Assembly: GCA_934045075.1 (NCBI GenBank)
Contig: OW203737.1
Coordinates: 268,001-332,000, forward strand
Length of the DNA stretch: 64,000 nt
Reading direction: 5' to 3'
Source of the DNA: Yponomeuta sedellus
Taxonomy: Eukaryota; Arthropoda; Insecta; Lepidoptera; Yponomeutidae
Positions 32,100-42,951 of this stretch are shown piece by piece. The translations under genes were made by a program, and so were the position numbers. The notes under the pieces are model-generated. The model searched no databases and was not told the DNA's origin. It saw only the letters and a list, made by a program, of their open reading frames with translations. Within the stretch, counting starts at the first letter, position 1, and every line of letters begins with the position of its first letter.

Positions 32100-32520
32100 T
32101 TAGTGCAAACAGCGGATAGGCGATTACAAGCGCAGAGGTGAATCTGAGGTGAGCCTCAGATTCTTAGGTTTCCTCACGATTTTCTTTAGAGTTAGCGACT
32201 GGCAATGCTACAATAACTTCATCATTTTTTTAAAAACCTATTTAGAGGCTAAAAGTCCACCCATGCCGGGATTCGAACCCGCGACCTTTGGCTATCCGTG
32301 CCAGCACTCTTTCCAACTGAGCTAATGGGCGACTCATCGGCATCAGTGAAATTTCGAACCTCTTTACAATATTCGTACAGCCAGCTACGGAATTATTAGC
32401 CTCTAAATAGGTTTTTAAAAAATTGTCCTTAGCACGGGTTAGTGCATAAAAAATAATATAAATTCACAAATGTTCGTAACTCAGGAAACAATGTCTTTGC
32501 TACGAGTACATACAGCTTCT
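32100..32520 (-). mobile_element. SINE family S2 split by a tRNA-foldback copy
   Basis: The S2 tail at 32100-32220 (TTTCCTCACGATTTTCTTTA) and its body at 32461-32510 (AATTCACAAATGTTCGTAAC) are one SINE interrupted by the foldback copy at 32222-32460. This dates that copy as younger than the SINE. Confidence 0.65.
32222..32460 (-). mobile_element. tRNA-foldback family copy with one tRNA-like cassette
   Basis: Left: TAAAAACCTATTTAGAGGCT then a minus-strand cassette (B box GGGATTCGAACCCGCGACCT on +; A box AACTGAGCTAATGGG) and CATCAGTGAAATTTCGAACC. Right: TTAGCCTCTAAATAGGTTTT then TTAGCACGGGTTAGTGCATA. Compared with other copies, the whole element is reversed: the long tail is on the right. Target-site duplications are not clear (CAATAACTTCA versus AATATAAATTCA). 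Confidence 0.7.
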
Positions 32521-33261
32521 TAGACGATAGATTAATTCCTAAATGCATCAAATCGTTCATCTGTCACTGTAGAGCGTATCTTCTGTCCCTTTCATCGTAG
32601 GATCCTGTCTATAGTGTGATAACAGTCACACTTAAGATGCTGATGGCACTTTTGGTGCTGCCAAGGTTGTACCGCGGGCTGAAAGGTTCCATGCATCGTT
32701 GATGAGTACCGCAGTATCGCATTACGCTGATGACTACGACACACTGTGACGTTAATGAATATTTATTACTCTCCAGTCTTTGTGCGGCAGCCACTCATGT
32801 GCCATTATGGTAATGCGGCACGTCTCCCACACCGACTTGTGCTCGAAACATAATGCAGTCATGTCATACAATACGTAATACGAAAGCTCTCTTCTTTATC
32901 CTGGCTGTTACGTATCTGTTAAAATATGTTGTTAATTAATAACAGTAGGAGAACCAACGATCCCTAAGACACAGCTTAGGGATCGTTGTTTCTACCTTAC
33001 TAGAAACAACGATCTACCTAGTTTAGGGGTCAGAAGTTCGAATTTTACAATGACACTGTGTACGAACAACCTCTGTATTTAGCTTAAGATAAAAAATTGT
33101 AGACTACAAATAAAATATTTTATTATTATTATTAATACTCGTAGTAGCTGAGATATCTGAACAGTTCAATGCATGAGTTAGAAGTTTTAGAATTAAGTTT
33201 CCTACATGCTACCCAATGCAGAGCATAGGCATTCTCTACATGCGACTCAATGCAGAGCATT
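32521..33261. other. No gene; compact double hairpin at 32956-33014
   Basis: AACGATCCCTAAG (32956) pairs with CTTAGGGATCGTT (32975), and GTTGTTTCTA (32985) pairs with TAGAAACAAC (33001). Otherwise AT-rich with no coding evidence. Confidence 0.45.
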
Positions 33262-33525
33262 GACGGCCTCGGTGGTGCAGCGGTTTGGAACGCTGACTGT
33301 AAAACCGAAGGTCTCGGTTCGATCCCCGGCCGGGTCAAACTAGGAAATGAACTTTTCTAGTTTGTCTCGGGTCTTGGATGTTATCTATGTATTTATTGTA
33401 TTAAATCTATCGTCGAGTTAGCACCTATAACACAAGTCATTCAGTTGTACTTAGTATAGGGCTAACGATATCTGTGTAATACCTATGTCCATGAATATTT
33501 ATTATATTTATTATTATTTATTATT
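33262..33525 (+). mobile_element. SINE family S1
   Basis: CGGCCTCGGTGGTGCAGCGG (A box), GTCTCGGTTCGATCCCCGG (B box), the S1 body, and an ATTTATTATATTTATTATT tail. Confidence 0.75.
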
Positions 33526-33529
33526 CTCT

Positions 33530-33765
33530 CAGAAAGAGAGAGTATGGGCTTTATTACACGCGTGTCTAAGCGACGCTTCTTGAACAAAGCTGTAAGACTG
33601 TAGAGCTGCAATAGCTCTAGGACTCTCTCGTTTCTGACCATAACCTCTTGGGTAATGCCTAATACGAGTATGTTGTGAATACAGCGTATGTTAAAAGTAT
33701 TCAGCCGACGAATTAAAGTAATATGTAGATGCTGATAGTTTAAGACCAAGCCTGAAAATACGTTG
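33530..33765 (-). pseudogene. Decayed LINE RT C-terminal fragment
   Basis: The minus-strand frame contains LIRRLNTFNIRCIHNILVLG and SLTALFKKRRLDTR. This parallels the LINE-A region reading RRLDTFHMRCLRAIL and further on, so it is an old piece of an RTE-like RT C-terminus. No catalytic motif is present. Confidence 0.6.
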
Positions 33766-34435
33766 AAGTTTTTGTGTAAGTTTTCTCTTAAATTATATAC
33801 ATTGTGAAATGGACACCTCGTTTAACTTATAATTCAGTCAGTCATAGTTTCTATGTTATTTAAAAAAAAAACATAAACGATTTTAGTTACTAGAAATTAT
33901 TTAAATATTTTTATGCCACACCTGGCAATAAAGTGGCCTTTCTTGTGGCTTTCTGGCCAAGTGTAGACATAAAAAGATGTACACAACACGGGAGGTAATA
34001 AAGAAAGCTCTCGATCGCATATTTACGTCCCTCGCTTGCAGCTCGGGCCGCAATATTTTGCGATCTCGGCCTTTCTTTGTATTACTACCCTAGTTGTGTA
34101 ATGTACTATTATTTTCTTAATCCTCAAGCCAAATATAATCTAAGTAGGTACAGATAGTAAGTAGTCTTTGTGGCAACACTGTAGCCTAAACTAGATGTTA
34201 TCTATATTCTAGGTTAAAATGTTTGATAAGTATTTGCAATAGAAATAAGTTTTGAACCGCAAGCCACTGACAGCATCAATGAAAGAAAAAGAAACTAAAA
34301 GGAATTAAAATAATCTTTTATGATTTGTTGAACTCTATTTAAAACTAGAGATGAACTATATTACAACTACACACGAAACTATAGAAAAAACCTTTTTTTG
34401 ATACATTCTCATCACATTTACTGACTTATGGCCTC
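33766..34435. other. No gene seen
   Basis: AT-rich DNA without recognised repeats or motifs. Confidence 0.45.
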
Positions 34436-34640
34436 AGAGTATAATAATATTGGCCTTTTTGCATCTACTTAATGAGATGATTTATACAGCGTCCAGTGGC
34501 ATCTTCACACACACTAGATGGGTGAAGGGACCACTCCGACGCTGTAGTGCCTGGGACATGGTTTTTATAGATGGTGTAGGCTTGCCCAGCACCTATACCA
34601 TCCTGACAGCTTAATCAGCCTAACCCACAGGAAAGACTAG
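34436..34640 (+). repeat. Repeat shared with 30717-30800
   Basis: ATAATAATATTGGCC, GCATCTACTTAATGAGATGA and CAGCGTCCAGTGGCATCTTC recur. This copy extends further right, to about 34625. Confidence 0.5.
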
Positions 34641-34659
34641 TCAATACGTGCGGAGCCAA

Positions 34660-34852
34660 CCAAGCAGCGGGTTTCCTCACGATGTTTCCCTTCACAGTTA
34701 GCGTGTGGTATTGCTACTACAAATTCACAAATGTACGTAACTTTGAAATTAAACAAAGTCATTGGTACATGCCCGCACTGGGGATCGAACCTGGGGCTCT
34801 CGCTTGCGAGTCCATGGTTCGACCCACTGAGCTACCACCGCTTCCACCACCA
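34660..34852 (-). mobile_element. SINE family S2
   Basis: Minus strand: a GGTAGCTCAGTGGGTCGAAC head (A box), GAGCCCCAGGTTCGATCCCC (B box), and the S2 body ending in AACATCGTGAGGAAACC. Confidence 0.7.
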
Positions 34853-35284
34853 CCGCTACCACCGCTCAGAGTATGACCTGAGCTAAAGCGCAATCAAAAT
34901 TGTTATTTGAGATAATTGCAAATTTAATAGAGAGAAAGGTACAGTGTGATAACTCTTACATGTTGGGTTTTTAGGACACATTGTTTATTATATTTATTTC
35001 AAAGATTTATTTTGAAGAAAAATATATTTGTTTACGCAATTAACAGCGTGCTGTGTAGGTTGTTATACTTATAATCCCACCACACACTAAATGTAGTAGG
35101 TACATGCATGATGGATAAAGTTAAGATTAAAATGTTTGCCTGCAAGCTATTCTGTGGTATCTAAAGACAAAAATATTTACTGAGCAGAACAAAACTTAAC
35201 AATATGTAAAGTAACTGTGAACCCCAAACTAAATTAATCGTAGTTAGCAGTTAGCAAGAAATAAATCCCCTTCGCTTTAAGATC

Positions 35285-35535
35285 ACAACATTCGTTGTTT
35301 CACTCACCCGGCGGCGCCTCGAAAATGCTTATAAAAGACGTTGAAAGGTTAAAGAGTTTAAAATCTCCACAAAATACGTTTGCAAATTGAGTTGGATACG
35401 TAGAAAGACGAAAATGCCTATAACTGAGTTTTCCGGCGAGCAGGATGCACGGAGGCTGCGTAATTATGCACCCCTGCCCCCCACCGCCCCCTACACACCC
35501 CGCCCCACCCTCGGCCGAGACACTCAATAAAAAGT
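35285..35535. promoter_or_regulatory. GC-rich, apparently unique patch
   Basis: ACCCGGCGGCGCCTCGAAAA, a TATAAAAG string, and C-rich CCCCTGCCCCCCACCGCCCC. A 75-codon minus frame here has no motif. Possible regulatory element, by composition only; 34853-35284 shows nothing. Confidence 0.3.
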
Positions 35536-35671
35536 AGTTTGCGTGAATTTGCGGTAACCCTGGCTGTGACGTAGGGTTGTCGTAAACATGGATTACTCTG
35601 TTGTAACTTACTTATGTAACACTTGTATTAACTAGTATATTTAAGTAATTTGTATGGATTTGGACTCAAAC

Positions 35672-35842
35672 CGGAGGGTGGGCAGCAGCGCCCCCTGCAG
35701 TACAATTCTACCAAACTGCGATCCCCAACCCGCATGCCCTGCGTGGGGATTATGGGCATTTCCCCCTAATGATGGTACAACCTTGTGCTCATTAGGGGAG
35801 GGCTATGTCCAGCAGCGGACTAATATAGCCTGAAGAAGAAGT
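35672..35842 (+). repeat. Interspersed repeat family R1 (partial)
   Basis: GGGCAGCAGCGCCCCCTGCA, CCCAACCCGCATGCCCTGCG and TATGTCCAGCAGCGGACTAA. Confidence 0.65.
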
Positions 35843-36281
35843 ATAAGATATCATGCTGGATTTCGTATAGCTACATAAATAAGTAATAAGCATATTTTAT
35901 GGTTATCTATGTAACTATCTATCTAATCAGCTCATAAACAGAGCTCACTAAAAAGGCCTCTTTTTTATTTTATTGTCATCGCAATCTTTTTCAAGCCAAA
36001 CTCTAAGATATATTATATTTATTGCATTAGCTGGTGACCAGAATCGAATAAACGGATTGTGTTACGGTACATACAGATAGTAACGTTATAATTCATAGTT
36101 GATTACGACCATTCTATGTACCTACCTAAATTGTATAGCTGTAAGCACAATCCGCTATTTGACTCTCTTTTTAACTAAGTCTTAAATATTTTTTAAGGAC
36201 CTAAAAACAACAAAAAATATATTCTATGACTTTGGTTTGCTAAACAGCCAAAAACGCGGTCAGCCATTTTTGTCTATGGTT

Positions 36282-36310
36282 TGAAGACCTGAAGAAGTCT
36301 TCAGGTCTTC
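36282..36310. repeat. Short perfect inverted repeat
   Basis: GAAGACCTGAAGA and TCTTCAGGTCTTC separated by two bases, just upstream of the THAP-like exon. Confidence 0.7.
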
Positions 36311-36379
36311 AAAGTGAACAAAGTTTGACATTGTGAACAAAGTGATCTGTGAGCATAGTGAAATAACAACAACGCAACC

Positions 36380-36668
36380 ATGATTTCATCGAGTTTACAT
36401 GCAAAATATAGTAATTATGATTATTGCATTGTTCGAGAATGCAAAAACATAGTATTTTCTAAGGTTAACACGAGCAGTAGACATAATTAAAACTGTTTTT
36501 ATACGGATTTAATTATGCAAAGACATGTCAATAAACACCCCTGGAAAGTTGTGGATTCGTGTACCTAGTGAAATAAACATACGAAAAAATTGGCTCAAAC
36601 TTGTCAAAAGAGACCGCGATACTTTATCGACTGAAACTCGGGTGTATTTATGTGAAGATCACTTTGAT
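36380..36668 (+). pseudogene. Disrupted THAP-domain exon
   Basis: From ATG 36380 the frame gives YCIVRECKN, the C-x4-C start of a THAP zinc finger, then a stop at 36488. In another frame from 36525 the rest of the domain appears: WIRVPSE, NWLKLVKRD and TRVYLCEDHFD, with the C-x2-H ending, followed by a strong donor GAT/GTAAGT at 36669. A roughly 45-bp insertion (about 36478-36520) flanked by AGACAT lies between; it carries AAACTGTTTTTATACGG, the end of the 39.5-kb foldback family. THAP domains bind DNA in host factors and in P-element-like transposases. Which of these this came from cannot be told. Confidence 0.6.
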
Positions 36669-36839
36669 GTAAGTCCTATAATAATCAATGTCCACTGGCT
36701 CTGGCTGACAGATGTTTGTTTTCAAACCAAAGATGCCCTCAATAGGGCGGATAGCGTTTTCACCGAATTAAAAGCGGAAAATATTTTTTTATTTGCAAAT
36801 TTTGCAGCCATCCTACATACTTAGCACAGTTTATTATTT

Positions 36840-37592
36840 CAGTTTCTTACGTTAAATACAACAGGAAATATTCCTTTATCGCGTTAAATTTGATACGAGT
36901 CAAGTAGCGGATTCCTTTTCTATCTCATGATTCGTGTGTTATTTGGCTATCCAATGTACGTACATCATCGAATTGTCATAATAAATAGAACCATACCTAG
37001 GGAAACGGAAAGTAGAAGTTACATTAGTTTACAATTTTGTCTTTTTAAATGTTAATTGTAACAAAAAAACGTTAGTTTAAATAACTGCCTCTTTGATCTA
37101 GGGTCCTATAACTGACTCTTTAAAATCATCGTTTCACGACTGATCTGGTTTCGTGTGTGTGTTGTGTTTGTGTGAGCGAGGAGTGTTTGTGCTATGTATG
37201 TATGTATGGATATGAAAAATAAATAGAAAGAAAGAGAAGAGAAAGATGGAGTAGGATAGCTTTATTTGTGGGAACAAACAAACCTTTAGAAGGCGGTTTG
37301 ATGCCCCCATTTGATCTCGTCTTGCAATCCCGTTTCGCACCCAAACACGTTTTCTCTGCGATAATCTGTTAACTATCCTGTTTTTCAGCCATTCAGCCAA
37401 TAACTGTGATATTATTTCAACAGCTTGCAAAATTATTGAAGATTCCATATTTATTACTTGCAATGCGAGTGCTTTCTTCGCATTTTCTATCTTTTGTGAT
37501 GAAAAAAGAATAGCAAATGTAAATCGGCTTTTTTTTTTAGCTCGCTTTTATTTAGCATGATTAAAAATCAATGCTCAAATAGCACGGAAAAG
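36840..37592. other. No gene seen
   Basis: AT-rich. Minus-strand frames here are low-complexity and lack motifs. Confidence 0.45.
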
Positions 37593-37598
37593 CAAATG

Positions 37599-38407
37599 AA
37601 TGCCTAAATACTAAAAGGGCACTTGTCCCATTTTTCATCCAAAAATGTTTTTTTTCTTTATTGTGTTGCCAGTACTGTTTTAAACCGTCTGTGTAAAACA
37701 GGCACTTGTCACTGCTTATTTCGTGGTTCAAAAGTCGATCTTTTTTCTAGCATAATTACTAAAACGGCACTTGTCCATGGACAAGTGCCGTTTTTACAAA
37801 AAAGTCTGAACGAATCCATAGAACTGTCAGCGGTCAATAGTGGAGGGAATGTGATTTATTTTGGTGCTGTGATGGATTGATTAAGGCGGCGGTTGATATT
37901 AAATTGGATAAAAATTATCATTATGAGTGAAGAGTCAAGTCTTAAAAGAAAGAAAGGTGTGCGGCACGAAGAAAACTATCGTCGATACAGTCAATACATA
38001 CCACAAGAATTTATAGACTTTTGGATAAATATATATAATTGGAGTGTGGAAAATTAATTAATGTTAACATGTACCTTAGTTTAGTTTTAATTCATTAAAG
38101 TTTGACATATAAATACTTTGATCGTGGTTTTTTTATTTGCAGCAAAATGGTTAGAAGGGCACTTGTCCACCCGTAGTTAGTAATAGGGCACTTGTCCAAT
38201 TATTTTTGTATTTATTTCTGGGAAATCTGCTATAAGGAAAAATCATATTTTCTTACAAACTGATAGGTATTTATATATTTTAAAATATATAAAATAACCA
38301 CGTAGTAAAACCTTATCATTAAATAAATATTTAGTTTTTATCCTCTCCTGTAAATTTCATAACAGCAAATTCATGTGTGACAAGTGCCCTTTTAGTATTT
38401 AGGCATT
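37599..38407. mobile_element. Non-autonomous DNA transposon with GGGCACTTGTCC repeats
   Basis: Terminal inverted repeats AATGCCTAAATACTAAAAGG then GCACTTGTC, and the exact complement at 38379-38407. A 6-bp direct repeat CAAATG lies on both sides (37593-37598 and 38408-38413). The GGCACTTGTCC motif occurs at both ends, twice in a central 34-bp perfect palindrome (37761-37794), and at about 38157 and 38195. This layout suggests repeated transposase-binding sites. Length 809 bp. Confidence 0.85.
37923..38057 (+). pseudogene. Short basic ORF in the 809-bp transposon
   Basis: A 44-codon frame beginning MSEESSLKRKKGVRHEENYR. It is basic and small, and could be what remains of the first exon of a transposase of the 55.4-kb type, which also starts with an acidic then basic segment. 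No splice donor is evident and the similarity is only in character. May be non-coding. Confidence 0.25.
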
Positions 38408-38413
38408 CAAATG

Positions 38414-39180
38414 TAAACCAGCCTTTAAGCAATTCAGCTCTATTGCTCCCATATGTACAATTAAACTGGTTATTGATTTAGAAAAAGGATTTTTTAGTCA
38501 ATTATTGCATATTTTTGTAAAGTTCAATGTTAACTTTAGCGTAATGTATAAACAAATAAAAATTTATTGTATCTGGTACAGTAAAAGACAAGAACGAAAG
38601 TATAACTTTCTAGCTTATTTATTTATTTGAGTCTTTTAATATTTCCTCACTGAAAATTGGGGAGCAATATACTTTAAAAACAACTTATAGTTTTAAATAG
38701 CGATGGTAGCCAAGTGAGTAGAGCTGGGTAGGTACAGTCTGTTAGCTTTTAGAATATACCTCGGGCTTTAGATTAAGCTTCGGTTACTATAAAAGTAACT
38801 AGATAAGACCTAGACTTTTTATTATTATTATTGTTTATTTACAACCATAATTTACTTTAGTATTATGTAACATTTAAAAAGTAACAGTTCCGAGTGTCAA
38901 AATGTGTATGTAATCGACACCTGGAGTGCTAAAACAATGACGCTATAAATCCTAAGGAATATACGTGTTATTTCACAGAAGAGACGCTACTAAAAATTGA
39001 TCATAAGAAAATTAAGCTGTGTCAGACATACTTTTACCAATTTTTATATTTATATACCTACTTTTCTTTACCGAATGCCCCCTGGGTAGTGTAACTGGTG
39101 TACCTAAAGAGGTTTGCACCGTTACAAGTACTAAAGGTGTAGATGCCAAGATAATCTATAGTCTATAGTAACATTGAGCA
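38414..39180. other. No gene seen
   Basis: AT-rich. GATGGTAGCCAAGTGAGTAG at 38703 may be an S2 SINE head remnant. Confidence 0.4.
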
Positions 39181-39182
39181 TG

Positions 39183-39470
39183 CAGTGGTAGCGGAGCGTT
39201 AGAACGTCGGCTTCTCATTTGGGAGTTCGTTGGTTCGAATCCCTGTATACGAATGACTTTGTTCTCTAAGTTACGAACCTACATTTGTGAATTTATTAGC
39301 AATACCCCTCGCTAACGTCGTGAAGGTAAACATCGTGAGGAAATCTGAGTGTCCAAGATGTTCACATGCGCTTTAGAATGCCAAAGCGCGATAAGCAACC
39401 GCGGTGGTTAAGCCCATACACTCTTTGAGAGAAGGCGTGTGTACTACAGGCTGCATTATAATGACATATA
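39183..39470 (+). mobile_element. SINE family S2, near full length
   Basis: GTGGTAGCGGAGCGTTAGAA (A box), GTTGGTTCGAATCCCTGTAT (B box), the body GACTTTGTTCTCTAAGTTAC and the tail CATCGTGAGGAAATCTGAGT. Confidence 0.7.
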
Positions 39471-39539
39471 ATAGCTGACACCAATCGAAGATTGTGAAAA
39501 ATACTATTAAAATGTAGTTTTTCGGGTTGAAAACACGCT

Positions 39540-39827
39540 CACTAGACATAATAAAAACTGTTTTTATACGGTTATATATTTATATATACTAATATATACT
39601 ATATAGGTCAGAAAAAAAAATATATATATACTAATTTTATATTTTACTCAATTATTTACATTTTTACAATTTTCTGACATTTCGGCACTTTCAAGTGCCG
39701 TGGTCTCGCATGCCATCCTTCAGTCAGTCATCCGAGACCACGGCACCTGAAAAAGTGCCGAAACGACGGAAAATTGTAAAAAATGTAAATAAACGAGTAA
39801 AATCCGTATAAAAACAGTTTTTTTTTA
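39540..39827. mobile_element. Foldback element with 12-bp target-site duplications
   Basis: An imperfect palindrome of 288 bp. The left AAAACTGTTTTTATACGG matches the right CCGTATAAAAACAGTTTT, and the inner CATTTCGGCACTTTC / GTGGTCTCG are mirrored by CGAGACCACGGCACC / AAGTGCCGAAACG. TGAAAACACGCT is repeated exactly on both sides (39528-39539 and 39828-39839). Fragments of the family are at 17335-17500 and 36478-36520. Confidence 0.8.
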
Positions 39828-39839
39828 TGAAAACACGCT

Positions 39840-40560
39840 GTTAATTTTAGTCTAATCATATCATGATTTATGTAACAAAAACTGTTACGATTAATACAAT
39901 TTCATATGCTGATAAAATATAAAACTGTGAAATGTCCATTTCAACACTTTATGTAGGTACATGGTCTTAACAGTATTTCACTCTGCGCTCTTCGACTAGT
40001 ATAAACCATTTTCTTACGGTTTCTGAATTCTTATTTATATAATTATATATACCTACCTGGCCAATTGTTTGACATTTTTAAGAACTTCCAATTTTTACAA
40101 CTGCCATAAGAAGATGTTACTTTATATAAGTACGTTTTTTGTAGATATGAATTAAGAAAAGAAAATTGAAAATGATTATAATCGAAATGTTCAACGTGAC
40201 TTTATCTGTGTTTATTTTATTTCGTCAAATTCATTTCAATATTAAGATTTTCAACAACCGTGATGATGGTCAAGTGTTAACCTGACTAATTAAAAAAAAC
40301 TTACCAGTTTTGTTTGTTTTACATGTAGAAATATTCTTTTTTATCGACTATAGCTTAATTAATAGATACGGATGTAATCTAGGCCTTCTATATTTATCTT
40401 GAAATCTGTCTCAGGTGGGTACTGCAGCGTCTTAGTGGTTACATGGCCTATCTCGTGAAGGAGTTTCCATAGCTTTACACAAAGTAACTACATACTTCTA
40501 AAATACGCGGTTCCTACTTTCGTCATATTAATCAATCAATCAAATCAATTAATTTCAATG
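39840..40560. other. No gene seen
   Basis: AT-rich DNA, nothing recognised. Confidence 0.45.
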
Positions 40561-40564
40561 TAAA

Positions 40565-40700
40565 GAATTTACATTCTGTTTGCTGAATGTCAATGTACAA
40601 TGTAAAATGTAAGCCGCTGCTTTCGGGCCGTATTGTAGTGGAGAAAAAGGCAGCGGAAAAAAATAACTCCACTCTGACCATCTTTTCTCACTTTTTCTCA
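40565..40700 (+). repeat. Repeat R4, plus copy
   Basis: TGCTGAATGTCAATGTACAA, AAAATGTAAGCCGCTGC, GTAGTGGAGAAAAAGGCAGC and a CACTCTGACCAT segment recur inverted at 42540-42690; a shorter relative is at 49545-49600. Confidence 0.6.
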
Positions 40701-40957
40701 TATGAGTTTTTTCTCAAGATTCCATTTTATTTCCATTTTAGCTTATGTAACTATATTATTTTATTAAAAAGGTACGCTTTAGGTACTACCTCTACCATTC
40801 ACTCTTGCCTTTCACAAAAATAACAGCTATTCTATTTTACACAGGATTTTTAGCATTTTCTATCAAAGAGCGTCCATATGTAGGACAAAATCAGTAAAAT
40901 CATATTTTTTTAATTAGCCTTTTTTGTGTCCCACTGCTGGGCAAAGCCATAAAACCA

Positions 40958-41225
40958 TGATATCAACCCTTGTATGTCCCCACTGCTGGGGCACGGGGGG
41001 TCTCTTCCTGCAACGCAAGAAGGTTAGCACCAACATGCAAGAGGTACCGGGTTCGAATCCCGGCTGGAAACAAAAAAAAGTCCAGGTCTTGGATGTTTAC
41101 ATGTTTCTGATGTCGTTGTTTCGGGTTTCCACGACACAGGGTATCCTAGTGTGGGGCCAGAAGCAATGTATGTGCCAGTATGTAAAAAAAAAACCACCAA
41201 GTCCGGGTTGGTCCAACCATAATGT
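40958..41225 (+). repeat. R2 repeat interrupted by an S3-like SINE
   Basis: R2 starts at 40958 (TATCAACCCTTGTATGTCCC) and resumes at about 41199 (AAGTCCGGGTTGGT). Between lies a SINE with AGAGGTACCGGGTTCGAATC (B box) and TATCCTAGTGTGGGGCCAGA (S3 body), ending in an A-run. Confidence 0.55.
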
Positions 41226-42430
41226 TTGATTTTTTTTAAATATTTACTTAAAACTTTCAGTCATAGAATAAAAGTTTAAAATATCCCTAACCGACGTTTC
41301 ATATTTCGTATTTTAGAGGCAATCCTGAAAATTATTTAGAATATTTACCTAACATAAACGATTTCTTTTATTAAGTCTCCAGAAAGTGACTAACCAATGT
41401 CTTCTCCGGGATCATTTATCAGCGTTAGAGTTAGGCTCTATTGAAGGCCTCTCGCTTATCAAGCAAGCTGTCAAAACATCGCTCGTGAATTGACGAGTGT
41501 TTGTTTGTTTGCTTGTTCCCACGTGTCGCGTCCGCGGGTCGGGTTTCCTCACGGGATAAAGCGTGTGTTGTGATCGGCGGACGTGCAAACAATCGCCACC
41601 TCTTTGGTTTCAGACACCGACCGCCTTCTCTCGCTGCCTTAATGGTTGAATCACAAGGTCTATAATCCCTTGGCTGGTTATTTTGGCAGGCTTTTGTGTG
41701 AAATTGACAGTTTTTAAGAGATGGAGGCTTAGTTTCAATAAGTGTGTTCCGCGACAGCCTCATTGTCACGTCTTGATGACGGTTCAATGAGATCGCAGGC
41801 TTTGTGCTATTTATCTCGACGTGTTCACTGATATTTCAATGCCCATAATATGTACCTACACGATAAAATAAATGGTAATGCAGATAAACGTAAAATTTGT
41901 CGAGAAATAAACAACTGAAAATTGAATTAAGATTAACTTCCTACAGTACTAAGAGCCGATTGCACAGTTCCCTTAAATCTAGGTTCAGTACAATTTTGAT
42001 TGTTTTTTGTAGGTACTGAGAATCCGGCTTAAATGGTTTCAAATCATGATTTACGAGTTTATGCAGGTGGCTCCAAATGAGTCAAATGTCAGTCACACGA
42101 CACGATTGAGCAGATTTCATTCGTGGTTACTTCGATGTTGGTATTTATGAGAACAGTCATCAGCACATAGATCTTAATATGTACATATATGTACATATAT
42201 GTACATACATGTATATCTAAATACAGACATAATATGTAAAGATGTAGGTAGTTACTTACTGCACGTAGGTAGGTAATTGAAGTGTAATATTTTTAGTGAT
42301 ATTACGGGTGACTTTGCTACAAAAATATTAACTTTGACTGTTGGCGTCTGTAAAAAGTGGTTCTAAGGTAGGATAACACATTGGCTTGATTAGCAGTAAA
42401 TATACATTTTTGAAATCTCTCATCAAACTA
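41226..42430. other. No gene; unique-looking patch at 41450-41780
   Basis: 41450-41780 has balanced composition (CACGTGTCGCGTCCGCGGGT; CAAACAATCGCCACCTC) and no repeat family I recognise. The 118-codon minus frame lacks motifs. Possibly conserved non-coding DNA. Confidence 0.3.
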
Positions 42431-42434
42431 TAAT

Positions 42435-42700
42435 TTCAATCAATAGAATCGGTAAACTCGTAATTTCTAGGTGTCAGAAAGGGGATTTCTGAAGAACATT
42501 TATTTTGTTTTGTTCTGAAGAACATTATAAGAACATAGATAGCACTTGATGCTGTATTAGAGAAAATATGGTCAAAGTGGAGGTTTTTTCTGCTGCCTTT
42601 TTCTCCACTACAATTCGGCCCGAAGACAGCGGCTTGTATTTTACATTGTACATTGTCATTCAGCAAATAGAAAGTAATTATTTACGTTGAAAAAAAAATT
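42435..42700 (-). repeat. Repeat R4, minus copy
   Basis: AATATGGTCAAAGTGGAGG, TGCTGCCTTTTTCTCCACTA, AGCGGCTTGTATTTTACATT and TGTCATTCAGCAAATAG are the reverse of 40565-40700. The overlapping 76-codon minus frame reads the repeat and is not a gene. Confidence 0.6.
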
Positions 42701-42951
42701 TTGATTTAGGAGAAGGCAAGTCAGCGAGAGAAAACACTCAGCTATTTTGTTCTAAGATGATTTAATTAATAAAATCAATCTCCACCATGACGTCTCATAA
42801 TTCATAGAAACGTAGGTAGGTAAGTTTGTAAAAAACCTTTTTACAATTTTTACGTCACGACCATAGAGAATTAGCTTTTTTATGTTGAAATGTCAGATTA
42901 TCAAATGTGAAATAGGTATTAACCAAGAATTAGAAAAATAATACTTTCCTA

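Noticed and set aside
41431..41787. 118-codon minus frame as a gene
   Set aside because: No recognisable domain, no splice context, and composition typical of chance ORFs in a GC-richer patch.
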